Of a stretch of 64,000 bases of DNA, positions 1-7,941 are shown piece after piece. The translations under genes and the position numbers were made by a program. Within the stretch, counting starts at the first letter, position 1. Each line of letters starts with the position of its first letter. The notes below the pieces were generated by a model. The model was not told the origin of the DNA, ran no database searches, and saw only the letters and a list, made by a program, of their open reading frames with translations. The stretch covers positions 1-64,000 of the forward strand of contig DAOPQD010000006.1 in the NCBI GenBank assembly GCA_035347995.1. Reading direction: 5' to 3'. This DNA comes from JAAZNO01 sp012798275. Its GTDB lineage: Bacteria; Chloroflexota; Anaerolineae; B4-G1; SLSP01.

Positions 1-75
1 CTGCTCACGACTCACATTTTCATCCTTGGATGATGTGCGCCAGCACATGGCGTCTTCTCTGAAAATAGAAACCGT
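1..75. repeat. Dispersed REP-like repeat, copy cut by the window edge
   Basis: This stretch carries the inverted repeat ATGTGC..GCACAT followed by GGCGTC. Nearly the same sequence occurs in reverse orientation at 44724-44770 and 45255-45317, and in this orientation at 51867-51920. It is non-coding and lies downstream of the small membrane protein gene on the minus strand. The left limit cannot be set because the window starts inside it. Confidence 0.7.
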
Positions 76-90
76 GCCCACGTTCGCACG

Positions 91-318
91 TTAATACCCG
101 ATCCAGTAAGTGAGCCACGCTACCAGGGCACTGGTGGCTACCAGGATCACGATCAGCAAAATGATGATCGCGGTCTTCTTCAGGCGCGGCAGACGATCCC
201 GAGATTGTGAAATGGGCGTCTTAGACGTTCGCTGTTCTCCCTGCTGGCCATAGCCTGTCGCCACGCCTGGGTGCTTCACAGGAAAGGATTCTTCACCTGC
301 GCCGTTCTGCTCTCTCAT
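91..318 (-). CDS. Small single-pass membrane protein of unknown function
   Basis: The 75-residue product has a polar, Gln/Ser/Arg-rich N-terminal half and one hydrophobic segment (about residues 49-72) close to the C-terminus, so it looks like a tail-anchored or single-pass protein. No family was recognised. The ATG has a GGAAG element just upstream. It is divergent from the HAD hydrolase gene at 496 with about 180 bp between them. Short length and lack of homology knowledge keep confidence moderate. Confidence 0.5.
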   Translation of the reverse strand: MREQNGAGEESFPVKHPGVATGYGQQGEQRTSKTPISQSRDRLPRLKKTAIIILLIVILVATSALVAWLTYWIGY

Positions 319-422
319 GCTTCCATGATATCCTATGAGCGTAACATCACGCGAGGAAAAAGGTTAAAGGGGGTTACATAAGAGTAAAATGTAGTTAACC
401 GGGACTTGTTGGCTGTCTGTGG

Positions 423-451
423 TTGACAAGGGTCCCCCTGTGGCTTATACT
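423..451 (+). promoter_or_regulatory. Sigma-70 type promoter for the HAD hydrolase gene
   Basis: TTGACA (423-428), a 17-bp spacer and TATACT (446-451) stand 44 bp before the start codon. This is a close match to the bacterial consensus, with a perfect -35 box. Confidence 0.75.
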
Positions 452-495
452 GTCATGGTAAACTGGAGAGATATTGCAAATAGGAGTGAGGCGTT

Positions 496-1197
496 ATGGA
501 CGAGGCAGCTCACGTGGTGGTCTTCTGTGACCTGGACGGCACGCTCTACACTGGTCACATCTGGCAGGCGTTGAAGCGCCACTATCAGGCGCGGCGGATG
601 AAACTGCCGACGCTCTATTTCTACCTGTACACGCACATGGCCATCGGGCTTCTGTATCGGCTGCATGTGTGCAGTGAGGAGTACTTTTTCCGGGTGTGGG
701 CGATCCACATGGCCTGGCTATTCAGTGGACTGACGCCCCCGCAGGCCCAGCAGGTTTTCGATGCGGTGGTGGAGGAGGACGTGCTCCCTCAACTGCGCGC
801 TGACGTCCTGGCGCGGCTCCGGGAGCATCAGGCGCGGGGAGAACCGGTGATCTTGCTGTCGGGCACTTTTCAGCCGCTGCTGGCGACGCTCGCCGCGCGC
901 CTGGGATTGGATGGCGCGCTGGGGACGGAGCTGGCGCTGCGCGACGGCCGGTATACCGGGCGCATTGTCCCGCCCTTGTGCTTCGCCGAGGGCAAGGTCT
1001 TGCGGCTGGAGGCTTATCGGCGCGCACACCCCGAGGTGGATCCGGCGGCCTGCACGGCCTACGGCGATACGCATTTCGACCGGTTGGCGCTGGAATGGGC
1101 GGGACATCCGGTGGCGGTGTATCCCACCCCGCGCCTGGCGGCCCTCGCTGCCGAACGGGGGTGGCCGATTGTGGGGAGCCCCCAGCAGTCGGATTGA
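496..1197 (+). CDS. HAD-superfamily subfamily IB hydrolase (phosphoserine phosphatase-like)
   Basis: The 233-residue protein carries HAD motif I as FCDLDGTL (nucleophile D12, acid/base D14), motif II in LLSGTF, a Lys in EGKVL and motif IV in YGDTHFD. The order and spacing match the SerB/IB branch, which hydrolyses phosphomonoesters; the actual substrate cannot be told from sequence. It appears cytoplasmic, with no clear signal peptide. AGGAGTGAGG lies before the ATG and a strong promoter lies at 423-451. It converges on the two-component operon, with only about 40 bp between the stops. A role in phospholipid or serine metabolism would be speculation. Confidence 0.85.
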   Translation: MDEAAHVVVFCDLDGTLYTGHIWQALKRHYQARRMKLPTLYFYLYTHMAIGLLYRLHVCSEEYFFRVWAIHMAWLFSGLTPPQAQQVFDAVVEEDVLPQLRADVLARLREHQARGEPVILLSGTFQPLLATLAARLGLDGALGTELALRDGRYTGRIVPPLCFAEGKVLRLEAYRRAHPEVDPAACTAYGDTHFDRLALEWAGHPVAVYPTPRLAALAAERGWPIVGSPQQSD

Positions 1198-1239
1198 GCT
1201 CTCTACGGCTCCCTCAGGGATGAGGATGGATGGAAGCGC

Positions 1240-1923
1240 TCACTTGCGGAACCAATAGCCTATGCCGTGCTCGGTGAGGATGTGCTGCGGATTGCGGGGG
1301 TCGTCCTCCAGTTTGGCGCGCAGACGGCTGACATAGACTTTGAGGTAGTTGATCTCATCGGTGTACTCGCGGCCCCACACGCGGGCCAGCAGCGTCTCAT
1401 GGGGCAACACCTGGCCGGCGTTGCGCACCAGGTGGTACAGCAGCCGGTACTCGGTGGCGGTCAGCGGCACCGGTTCGCCGTGCCGCGTCACCTCCCGGCG
1501 GACAAAGTCCACGGCCAGGTCGCCGCTGACGAAGGGCTTTTCGTGGGCGAGGGGCAGCGACTGTGCCCGACGCAACACGGCCCGCACCCGCGCCAGCAGC
1601 TCCAGGTGACTGAAGGGCTTGGTGATGTAGTCGTCGGCCCCTAATTCCAGGCCCCGCACCTTGCTCAGTTCGTCGTCGTGGACCGTGAGCATGATCACCG
1701 GCACGTCGGAAAAGAGACGGATCTGTTCCAGGACCTGGAAGCCGCTCATGTCCGGCAATCCGACGTCCAGCAAGACCAGCGCCGGCCGTTCTCGTTCCAG
1801 CATGGTCAGCCCCTCCTCGCCGTCAGACGCGGCGAGGATCTCCCAGTTCGACTGTTGCATGCCGAAGCTGACCGAGATCAGGCGCACGACGTCGGGCTCT
1901 TCATCCACGATCAGGATCTTCAT
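1240..1923 (-). CDS. OmpR/KdpE-family response regulator
   Basis: This 227-residue protein has a receiver domain (1-120; acidic pocket DEE, phospho-acceptor D53 in LLDVGLPD, switch Thr in MLTVHD, Lys in YITKPF) and a winged-helix DNA-binding domain (about 128-225, ending HILTEHGIGYWFRK). It should be phosphorylated by the kinase encoded immediately upstream: the genes overlap by 4 nt (ATGA at 1920-1923), indicating translational coupling. The C-terminal domain is close to KdpE, but no potassium transport genes are nearby, so the regulon is unknown. Confidence 0.93.
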   Translation of the reverse strand: MKILIVDEEPDVVRLISVSFGMQQSNWEILAASDGEEGLTMLERERPALVLLDVGLPDMSGFQVLEQIRLFSDVPVIMLTVHDDELSKVRGLELGADDYITKPFSHLELLARVRAVLRRAQSLPLAHEKPFVSGDLAVDFVRREVTRHGEPVPLTATEYRLLYHLVRNAGQVLPHETLLARVWGREYTDEINYLKVYVSRLRAKLEDDPRNPQHILTEHGIGYWFRK

Positions 1924-3689
1924 CCGTTAGCCCCTTTCAATGCCGGGAGGGCGAGGAAAAAAGTGCTTCCCCGCCTGGAGCTACTTTCCACCCAGACGTG
2001 CCCGCCGTGCAATTCCACCAGCTGACGGGCGATGTAAAGCCCCAATCCCAGCCCCGCCTTCCCGGTGCCGTCGGGGATGACGTAGAAGCGCTGGAAGAGG
2101 TGCACTTGATGTTCCCGGGGGATGCCGGGGCCGTCGTCGGCGACGGCGATGAGCAGCTCGTCATTGCGGCGTTCCAGCGTGACCCGCACGTGCCCGCCCT
2201 TGGGGGTGAATTTGTGAGCGTTCGCCAGGAGATTGGTCAACGCCTGCTCGATGCGGCGACGGTCTACGTCGGCCCACACTGCCGCGTTCGGCAGCACGGT
2301 CTCCAGGTGCTGCTCTTTTTGCTGCATCAAAGGCGCGATGGCCATCACCGTCCGCTCCACGATGCGCCGCAGGTCGGTAGGCTGGGTGGCCAGCGTGACC
2401 TGTCCGGCCTCCAGGCGGGTGGACTCCAGGAGATCGGTGACCAGGGCTTCCAGGCGGTTGGTGTGATGGGTGATGGTCTCCAACAGTTCGGCCTGAACCG
2501 CCGGCGTGGCGTCGTGCAGGAGATCCACGGAGGTCTTGATGCAGGTTAGCGGCGTGCGCAGCTCGTGGGAGACGGCGGAGATGAAGCTGCGCTGCAATTG
2601 TTCCAGCCGCTGCAATTGTTGGACCTGGTCCCGTTCTCGCTGGTAGAGACGGGCGTTGCGGATGGCCAGCGCCGCCTCCTGAGCCAGGGCTTGCAGCAGC
2701 GAGAGGGCGCCCTCGTCGAATTGGGTGGCCGCGCGCTGTCCCACAAAAAGAAGGCCCAGGGGTTCGCCGTTCAACTGCAGGGAGGCGCCGGCATACGTAC
2801 GGAGGTCCTCTCGGAACGGCAAATTGGGATACAGGCTGGTGTCGGAAATGACTTGAGGCTCGTCGCTGGCCAGGAGCGTGCGGAAGGGTTCTTCGGTCAG
2901 GGGCAATCGCAAACCGGCGTGCTGTCGCAGATCAATACCGCTGGCCGCGGCCGGCGAGAGCCGGGCGTCGCTTTCGTCGCGCAACAGGAGCACCGCCACG
3001 TCGCCGGCCAGCTGCTGACGGGCAGCGTCGGTCACCGTGTGGAGGGTTTGCTCCAGGTCCAGGCTGGTGCTGAGTTGGCGCAGCAGCGAGTTCAGGGTGG
3101 AGAGGCGCGCGGTGAGCACGCGTTCTTGTTCCGTCTCTGCGTGCTCGCGGCGGAGTTGTTCCAGCAGCAAAGCGCAGAGAACCGCGACTATCTGGAGCAA
3201 CAGCAGTTTGGCTACTACGATGTAGAGCGCCACCGGATTCCACAGGCCGGCCTGGTTGACGGTGCAGGCCCCGACGTAGATCAAGCCGACGACTAGCGTC
3301 ACCAGAATCGTCGGCACCAGGTCCATATAGAAGGCCGCGCCGATGACATTGAAGACATAGAGGATGAAGAAGCCGGAATGATAACCGCCGGTGAGGTAGG
3401 TGGCCAGCGTGGCGACGACAGTATCGAGGGCCAGAAAGTTGAGGGGACGCCGTAGCCAGCGGATTCGCCGGCTGGCAAAGAGCAGCACCAGGTTGTAAGT
3501 GCCCACTCCTATCACCACGTAGAAAGGCGATACCAGCACTCCCTCATCCAGATAGTCGAAGAGCGACAGCACCGTGACCAGCAGCAGTGCCAGCCAGCGC
3601 AGGATCAAGAGCATCTGCCCCACCCAGCTCAAGTGGGAGAGCCGGTAGGCGGGCTCGTTCTGCACATTCCGATCGGCTTTTTTCTTCAT
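1920..3689 (-). CDS. Membrane-bound sensor histidine kinase with GAF domain
   Basis: The 589-residue protein has about six hydrophobic segments in the first 180 residues, then a GAF-like domain (about 205-345), a short coiled coil, HisKA with the phospho-accepting His in SHELRTPLT (about residue 380) and an HATPase_c domain with N-box NLLANAHKFTP, G1 box DDGPGIP and G2 box GLGLGLYIARQL. All kinase motifs look intact. It is the first gene of the operon with the OmpR regulator. GGGAGC precedes the ATG. The N-terminal region resembles the multi-pass sensor part of KdpD-like or 7TM-like kinases; the ligand is unknown. Confidence 0.92.
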   Translation of the reverse strand: MKKKADRNVQNEPAYRLSHLSWVGQMLLILRWLALLLVTVLSLFDYLDEGVLVSPFYVVIGVGTYNLVLLFASRRIRWLRRPLNFLALDTVVATLATYLTGGYHSGFFILYVFNVIGAAFYMDLVPTILVTLVVGLIYVGACTVNQAGLWNPVALYIVVAKLLLLQIVAVLCALLLEQLRREHAETEQERVLTARLSTLNSLLRQLSTSLDLEQTLHTVTDAARQQLAGDVAVLLLRDESDARLSPAAASGIDLRQHAGLRLPLTEEPFRTLLASDEPQVISDTSLYPNLPFREDLRTYAGASLQLNGEPLGLLFVGQRAATQFDEGALSLLQALAQEAALAIRNARLYQRERDQVQQLQRLEQLQRSFISAVSHELRTPLTCIKTSVDLLHDATPAVQAELLETITHHTNRLEALVTDLLESTRLEAGQVTLATQPTDLRRIVERTVMAIAPLMQQKEQHLETVLPNAAVWADVDRRRIEQALTNLLANAHKFTPKGGHVRVTLERRNDELLIAVADDGPGIPREHQVHLFQRFYVIPDGTGKAGLGLGLYIARQLVELHGGHVWVESSSRRGSTFFLALPALKGANG

Positions 3690-3809
3690 GGTGCTCCCAA
3701 TGCTTCAGCGTTTCCAGCGGGCAAAGGTTGCCTTCAGTGTTAATCTACCACCAAGGCTGGGAAACGCAACGCGCGGGCGCATGAGAATGCAACTGGTCGC
3801 CAGAGGTGA

Positions 3810-3838
3810 TTGCGCAGGGCGCGATTTTGATGTACAAT
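3810..3838 (+). promoter_or_regulatory. Possible promoter for the secreted repeat protein
   Basis: TTGCGC, a 17-bp spacer and TACAAT give a plausible sigma-70 promoter about 100 bp before the start at 3942. Both boxes deviate from consensus. Confidence 0.4.
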
Positions 3839-3941
3839 AATGGTGTCCGTAGGCCCACGAGGATCGTTTTCAGCGGGGAAGTGAGACATGCTGCTCTATC
3901 GGGAAGTGTTCCTGCGGTAACTACGGCCAACAGGTGAGGCT

Positions 3942-4925
3942 ATGTCAACTACGTGGATGAAAAAACTCGGCTTAGGGCTGATTTTGATGCTCAGTGTGGG
4001 CCTGGCCTGCCCTGCGGGCGGTGCGGCTCAGGCGGAGGAGCCATATCGCTATTTCGCCGAGACCGGGCACATCGTCCGCGGTCAGTTCCTGGAGTTCTTT
4101 GACAAGTACGGCGGGACGCGGATCTTTGGCTATCCCCTCACCGAGCCTTTTGTCGAGAATGGCCTTACCGTGCAGTATTTCCAGAACGCCCGTTTTGAGG
4201 CGCATCCCACCAATCCGGCGCCCTATCAGGTGCAATTGGGGCTGCTGGGGGTGGAATTGAAGTACGGGAGCGCGAGTGTCGCGCCGTCCTCCTCCAATTC
4301 GCGGTCACGGCACTATTTCCCTGAAACCGGGCACACCGTCTCCTATGCCTTCCTGGATTTCTTCAAGGCCAACGGCGGCATTGACGTCTTCGGCTATCCC
4401 ATCACCGAGATGCACTATGAGCGGGGCCGTATCGTGCAATACTTCCAGCGGCTGAAGATGGAATGGCATCCGGAGGACCGGATCACGCCCGTGCAGATCG
4501 GGAACTTGGGGCAACTGTACCTGAACGCCTATCGCGACCGCATTCCGCCCGAAGCGCTGCGGGCAGTGGCCAACCCGACGCTGGGCAATATCACGCCGGA
4601 AGCGACGCCCATCGGCGGTCTGCAGGTCTCCCTGTCGTTGCGGTATTCGGTACTGGGCAAGGACACCGATCAGACCGTGTCGGCGCATGTCAAGACGGAG
4701 GACGGGCTGCCTCTCCCCAATGCGCAGGTCCGCGTCGAGGTGACCAATGCGGCGGGGAGGGTGCTGGGCTCCAGTCCGGTGGTGCTTACCGACGCGCGTG
4801 GTTTCGTCAAAGTGCCGCTGACGGTGACCGGCGGGCAGAATGGCGAACGGCTCTTCGTTCGGGCAACGGTGACCTCTGGCGGGGTGCAGGCGGGGGCCGA
4901 GGACGTGTTCTTGTTGTGGTGGTGA
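3942..4925 (+). CDS. Secreted protein with two tandem LGFP-like domains and an Ig-like domain
   Basis: The 327-residue product starts with a signal peptide (charged MKK, hydrophobic core, likely cleavage near AQA-EE). Two homologous units of about 75 residues follow (about 32-105 and 120-195), each with YF.ETGH.V, a FL.FF...GG...FGYP.TE core, VQYFQ and WHP or AHP. The C-terminus (about 220-327) reads as a beta-sandwich of the bacterial Ig or carboxypeptidase-regulatory type (LPLPNAQVRVEV..). The FGYP repeats resemble LGFP-type wall-associated repeats. No catalytic motif is visible. It was probably exported to the cell surface. AGGTGAGG precedes the chosen ATG; a terminator follows. Confidence 0.8.
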   Translation: MSTTWMKKLGLGLILMLSVGLACPAGGAAQAEEPYRYFAETGHIVRGQFLEFFDKYGGTRIFGYPLTEPFVENGLTVQYFQNARFEAHPTNPAPYQVQLGLLGVELKYGSASVAPSSSNSRSRHYFPETGHTVSYAFLDFFKANGGIDVFGYPITEMHYERGRIVQYFQRLKMEWHPEDRITPVQIGNLGQLYLNAYRDRIPPEALRAVANPTLGNITPEATPIGGLQVSLSLRYSVLGKDTDQTVSAHVKTEDGLPLPNAQVRVEVTNAAGRVLGSSPVVLTDARGFVKVPLTVTGGQNGERLFVRATVTSGGVQAGAEDVFLLWW

Positions 4926-4962
4926 GCGCCGACCGCTGGCGTTACGGAGCATCGGCTTTGCG

Positions 4963-4996
4963 ACCGCGTGGGGAATTCCTCACGCGGTTTTGTTTG
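4963..4996 (+). terminator. Rho-independent terminator
   Basis: The stem ACCGCGTGGGG / CTCACGCGGT has an AATTC loop and is followed by TTTTGTTT, 38 bp after the stop of the secreted repeat protein. Confidence 0.7.
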
Positions 4997-5038
4997 CCTG
5001 TTTGCCGGGCGGAGGTGAATTGAAAGGGGGGCAGGCAG

Positions 5039-5218
5039 CTATTCCTGGCCTTCTTCTGCATCGCCCGACAGCTTCAGGCGCTCCAACAGGTGTTGCAGCC
5101 AGGAGCGACGCTCAGGAGAATGTTGTGCCGGCTTCTGGACGCGGCGAAGGCGCGCGACAGCGTGGCGCAGCTTTTGCATTTTGACGACTTGTTCTTCGGT
5201 CTCTGGTTTCGTGGCCAT
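5039..5218 (-). CDS. Small basic helical protein, third gene of a two-component operon
   Basis: This 59-residue reading frame starts 9 nt after the stop of the response regulator gene and ends at TAG (5039-5041). The sequence begins MATKPETEEQ, is rich in Arg, Lys, Gln, Leu and Glu, and reads as two amphipathic helices with a short Pro-containing break (KPAQHSP). No signal peptide, Cys pair or known domain is visible. AGAGG stands before the ATG. Operon position and codon use support a real gene, but it is too short for certainty. It may be a partner of the regulator; that is inference only. Confidence 0.55.
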   Translation of the reverse strand: MATKPETEEQVVKMQKLRHAVARLRRVQKPAQHSPERRSWLQHLLERLKLSGDAEEGQE

Positions 5219-5227
5219 GGGGCCTCT

Positions 5228-6058
5228 CTATTTGCCGGACTTTGCCGGCCCGGTTGAGGTGGAGGAAACATCGCTCAATGTGACGAACGTGTAGCCTACC
5301 CCGCGCACATTTTGGATGTAGAGCGGATGTTCGGGGTCCGGCTCGAGCTTGCTGCGCAGCCGGCGAATGTGGACGCGGATGATCGAGCGTGCGCCCCAGG
5401 GATCGGCCTCATAGCCCTGAGCGCAGCGTACCAGATCCTGCGGCGTACAGACCTGATCGGCGCGCTGCATCAGGCATTCGAGCAGTCGGAATTCCGTGGG
5501 CGTCAAGTCAATCCGCTGATTCTTGAGTGTCACGAGGTGCTTGGCGCGATCTATGAGGACGCCGCTAATCTGCAGGAAACGTTCTTCCTCGGGCGCCTCG
5601 GGCTGTGGAATGGGCGTCTCGACGCTGGCCAGTTCCTGGACCGTGCGCTGCAGGCGTTCCAGCAACAGCCGCCGATGCCGTTCCTGGGCCAGCTCCGAAA
5701 GCCCTCGCCGCACCGTCGCCAGAATGTCCTCGACGGGACAGGGCTTGAGCAGATAATCGTAGGCGCCATTGCGCATGGCCTGAATGGCAGTTTCCAGCGT
5801 GCCGTAGCCGGTGATCAGAATCACGAGGGTTTCCGGGTTGATCTTGTGCAGCCTTTCCAGCACCTGCAGGCCGTTGAGGCCCGGCAGCCGCAGATCCAGG
5901 ATCACGAGATCGAAAGTCTCTCCCTGCGCCAGGAGATTCAGCGCCTCTTCCCCTGACCCGGCGAGGGACACGTGAAAACTTTCCAGCCGCAACACTTCCC
6001 CGAGGGTGACCCGTTCGGCAGTTTCATCGTCCACGATCAGAATGTGCGCGTCGGCCAT
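5228..6058 (-). CDS. Response regulator: NtrC-like receiver with OmpR-type winged helix
   Basis: The 276-residue protein starts with a receiver (DD at 10-11, phospho-acceptor D55 in LVILDLRLPG, Thr in LITGYGTLET, Lys in YLLKPC). The run TAIQAMRNGAYDYLLKP is typical of NtrC/AtoC receivers. A linker of about 50 residues leads to a trans_reg_C winged helix (about 165-262, with LTPTEFRLLECLM and NVRGVGYTF). The start codon overlaps the stop of the kinase gene by one base (TGATG), so the pair is translationally coupled. Target genes are unknown; an OmpR-type output replaces the sigma-54 ATPase usually seen behind this receiver type. Confidence 0.92.
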   Translation of the reverse strand: MADAHILIVDDETAERVTLGEVLRLESFHVSLAGSGEEALNLLAQGETFDLVILDLRLPGLNGLQVLERLHKINPETLVILITGYGTLETAIQAMRNGAYDYLLKPCPVEDILATVRRGLSELAQERHRRLLLERLQRTVQELASVETPIPQPEAPEEERFLQISGVLIDRAKHLVTLKNQRIDLTPTEFRLLECLMQRADQVCTPQDLVRCAQGYEADPWGARSIIRVHIRRLRSKLEPDPEHPLYIQNVRGVGYTFVTLSDVSSTSTGPAKSGK

Positions 6059-7683
6059 CAGTCTTCCTCTTCCTCCCGGTGTCGGGGCAGGCGCACGATG
6101 AAGGTGGCGCCCGCGCCGGGTGTGCTTTCAACTTCGATGGTGCCGCCATGACGTTCGACAATCCCATAACTGATTGCCAGGCCCAGGCCGGTGCCGGTGG
6201 TTTTGGTGGTGAAAAACGGCTCGAACAGGTGCTCGTAAGCCGTGGGGAGCAGGCCCGGCCCGTTGTCACGGAAGGCCGCGACCACCTGATCGCGCTCCGC
6301 GTGGTAGGCGGTGCCGATCCATAGCTGCCCCCCGTTCTCGAGGGCTTCAATGGCGTTGATGATGATGTTCAGGAAAACTTGCGTGAGCTGACTGGCAAAT
6401 CCCTGCACGGGGGGGAGCCCCGGTGCCAACCGCACCACCAGCTGAATGTTCGCCTGCTCCAGACGCTTGTTGGCGAAGGCCAGGGCGTCCTCCACCGCTC
6501 TGTTGAGGTTCACCTCCATGGCGACGCCCGAAGCGGGACGGTAGAAATCCAGCATCCGCCGCACGATGCCCACCAGATGATTGACTTCCTGGCGGGCGAC
6601 GCCGAGGTAGCGCTGCCGTTCCGCCTCGTCGAGGTTGGGGTGCGCGGCGAGATGCATACTGTTTTGCACGGTCTGCAGTGGATTGTTGATTTCATGGGCG
6701 ATGGAGGCGGTCAACCTGCCGATCGCGGCCATCTTCTCGGCCTGGACCAGCTGGTTTTGGGAGCGCTGCAGGGCTTCGGCGAAGGCGGTCAGTTCGCCGT
6801 AGAGCCGCGCATTTTCCACCGCCACCGAGACGCTCGAGGCAACCCGCTCCAGGATGGGCAGGCTTTGCGCGTCGAGTGTTTCGGGCTGGCCCACCACGGT
6901 GAGCAGACCGATGGGTTCATCGTGCATGATCAGGGGGACGTACAGCAGGTCAAGCGGCGCGAGGCCCAGCACTTCCGACCAGAAGCCATCGGCGACGGCC
7001 GTTTGGAGCACGGAGCGCCGGTCGTGAAGGGCCTGCGCGGCCGCGCTCTGGGCCACGGGCGCGATGCGGCCTTCGAGCCACGCTCCTTCCGCTCCCCGCG
7101 AGGTACGCACGACCCATTCGCCGGCCTCATCGTCGTAGAGCACGATGGCGAGCATGACGGCTTTCACCAGCCGTTCCAGCCCCTCCAGCGCCGCCGTGAG
7201 CACCTGATCCAGGTCCAGGCTAGCCGACACGCGCCGGTTGATCTCGTCCAACGCCGCCAGCTCTTGATTGCGCTGCCGCAGCACCTGCTCCGTGCGCCGG
7301 ATCCGCAGGACGGCGTTGAGGCGCGCCAGCAGTTCCTGAGCGTCGAAGGGCTTGGTGATGTAGTCATCGGCGCCCATCTCCAGGCCCAGGGCCTTGTTCC
7401 GCGATTCGCCGACGCCGGTGACCAACAACACCGAAATTTGATTCAGATCCGGATCCGCTTTGAGCTGTTCGAGGATGTGAAAGCCGTCCAATCCGGGCAG
7501 CATCACGTCGAGCAGCACGGCATCTACGGGGTGCCCTGCCTGTTGCGTCGTGTGCAGTTGGGCCAGGCCCTCTTCGCCATTGGCAGCCACCAGCACGTCA
7601 TAACGCTTCGTGGCCAGGATTTCCTGGACGAGGGTGACGATAGCTGGATTATCATCCACAATCAGCACACGTGTCGCCGGCAT
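6058..7683 (-). CDS. Soluble hybrid histidine kinase: receiver-GAF-HisKA-HATPase
   Basis: From the chosen ATG (MPATRVLIVDDN) the protein has 541 residues: an N-terminal receiver (phospho-acceptor D59 in VLLDVMLPG, Lys in YITKPFD), a GAF domain (about 150-295), HisKA with the NtrB-like H-box IAHEINNPLQT, and HATPase_c (NAIEAL, DNGPGLLP, GTGLGLAISYGI). No membrane segment, so it is cytoplasmic. The frame is open further upstream to 7860, but GGAG lies 7 nt before the ATG at 7683 and family proteins begin just before the VDD motif. A promoter lies at 7740-7767. Phosphorelay within the protein and to the adjacent regulator is likely. Confidence 0.9.
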   Translation of the reverse strand: MPATRVLIVDDNPAIVTLVQEILATKRYDVLVAANGEEGLAQLHTTQQAGHPVDAVLLDVMLPGLDGFHILEQLKADPDLNQISVLLVTGVGESRNKALGLEMGADDYITKPFDAQELLARLNAVLRIRRTEQVLRQRNQELAALDEINRRVSASLDLDQVLTAALEGLERLVKAVMLAIVLYDDEAGEWVVRTSRGAEGAWLEGRIAPVAQSAAAQALHDRRSVLQTAVADGFWSEVLGLAPLDLLYVPLIMHDEPIGLLTVVGQPETLDAQSLPILERVASSVSVAVENARLYGELTAFAEALQRSQNQLVQAEKMAAIGRLTASIAHEINNPLQTVQNSMHLAAHPNLDEAERQRYLGVARQEVNHLVGIVRRMLDFYRPASGVAMEVNLNRAVEDALAFANKRLEQANIQLVVRLAPGLPPVQGFASQLTQVFLNIIINAIEALENGGQLWIGTAYHAERDQVVAAFRDNGPGLLPTAYEHLFEPFFTTKTTGTGLGLAISYGIVERHGGTIEVESTPGAGATFIVRLPRHREEEED

Positions 7684-7739
7684 GGGCTGCTCCGTCAGGT
7701 TTTTGCGCGGCAAGGACATCTGACCGCGTTCCGAAGAAA

Positions 7740-7767
7740 AGTATAGCGTATTTTGCAAGCTTGTAAA
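7740..7767 (-). promoter_or_regulatory. Promoter for the soluble kinase/regulator operon
   Basis: On the minus strand TTTACA (7762-7767), a 16-bp spacer and TATACT (7740-7745) stand about 57 bp before the kinase start at 7683. The position supports the shorter start choice. Confidence 0.6.
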
Positions 7768-7805
7768 ATGTGGGTGATGACCCCCATGGCAAATGCCCTT
7801 TGCTC

Positions 7806-7833
7806 TTGCTGAGTTTCGGCTTTGTTGTATACT
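7806..7833 (+). promoter_or_regulatory. Promoter for malQ
   Basis: TTGCTG (7806-7811), a 16-bp spacer and TATACT (7828-7833) lie 108 bp before malQ and face away from the kinase promoter, so the two operons are divergently transcribed. Confidence 0.55.
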
Positions 7834-7941
7834 TATGAGCAGAAATGAGGCTCTGCTCACAGGTTTTTCCGCGCGTTACAGCCTGGTATGAGCCTCCCGC
7901 CCTTGCAAGGGACCCATTATCTTTTACGAAGGAGACATACC

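Noticed and set aside
4990..5184. A 64-codon plus-strand frame after the secreted repeat protein
   Set aside because: It overlaps the 59-residue minus-strand gene, lies after a terminator and has no family.
6379..7746. A 455-codon open frame opposite the soluble kinase
   Set aside because: Antisense shadow of a kinase gene with all its motifs intact.
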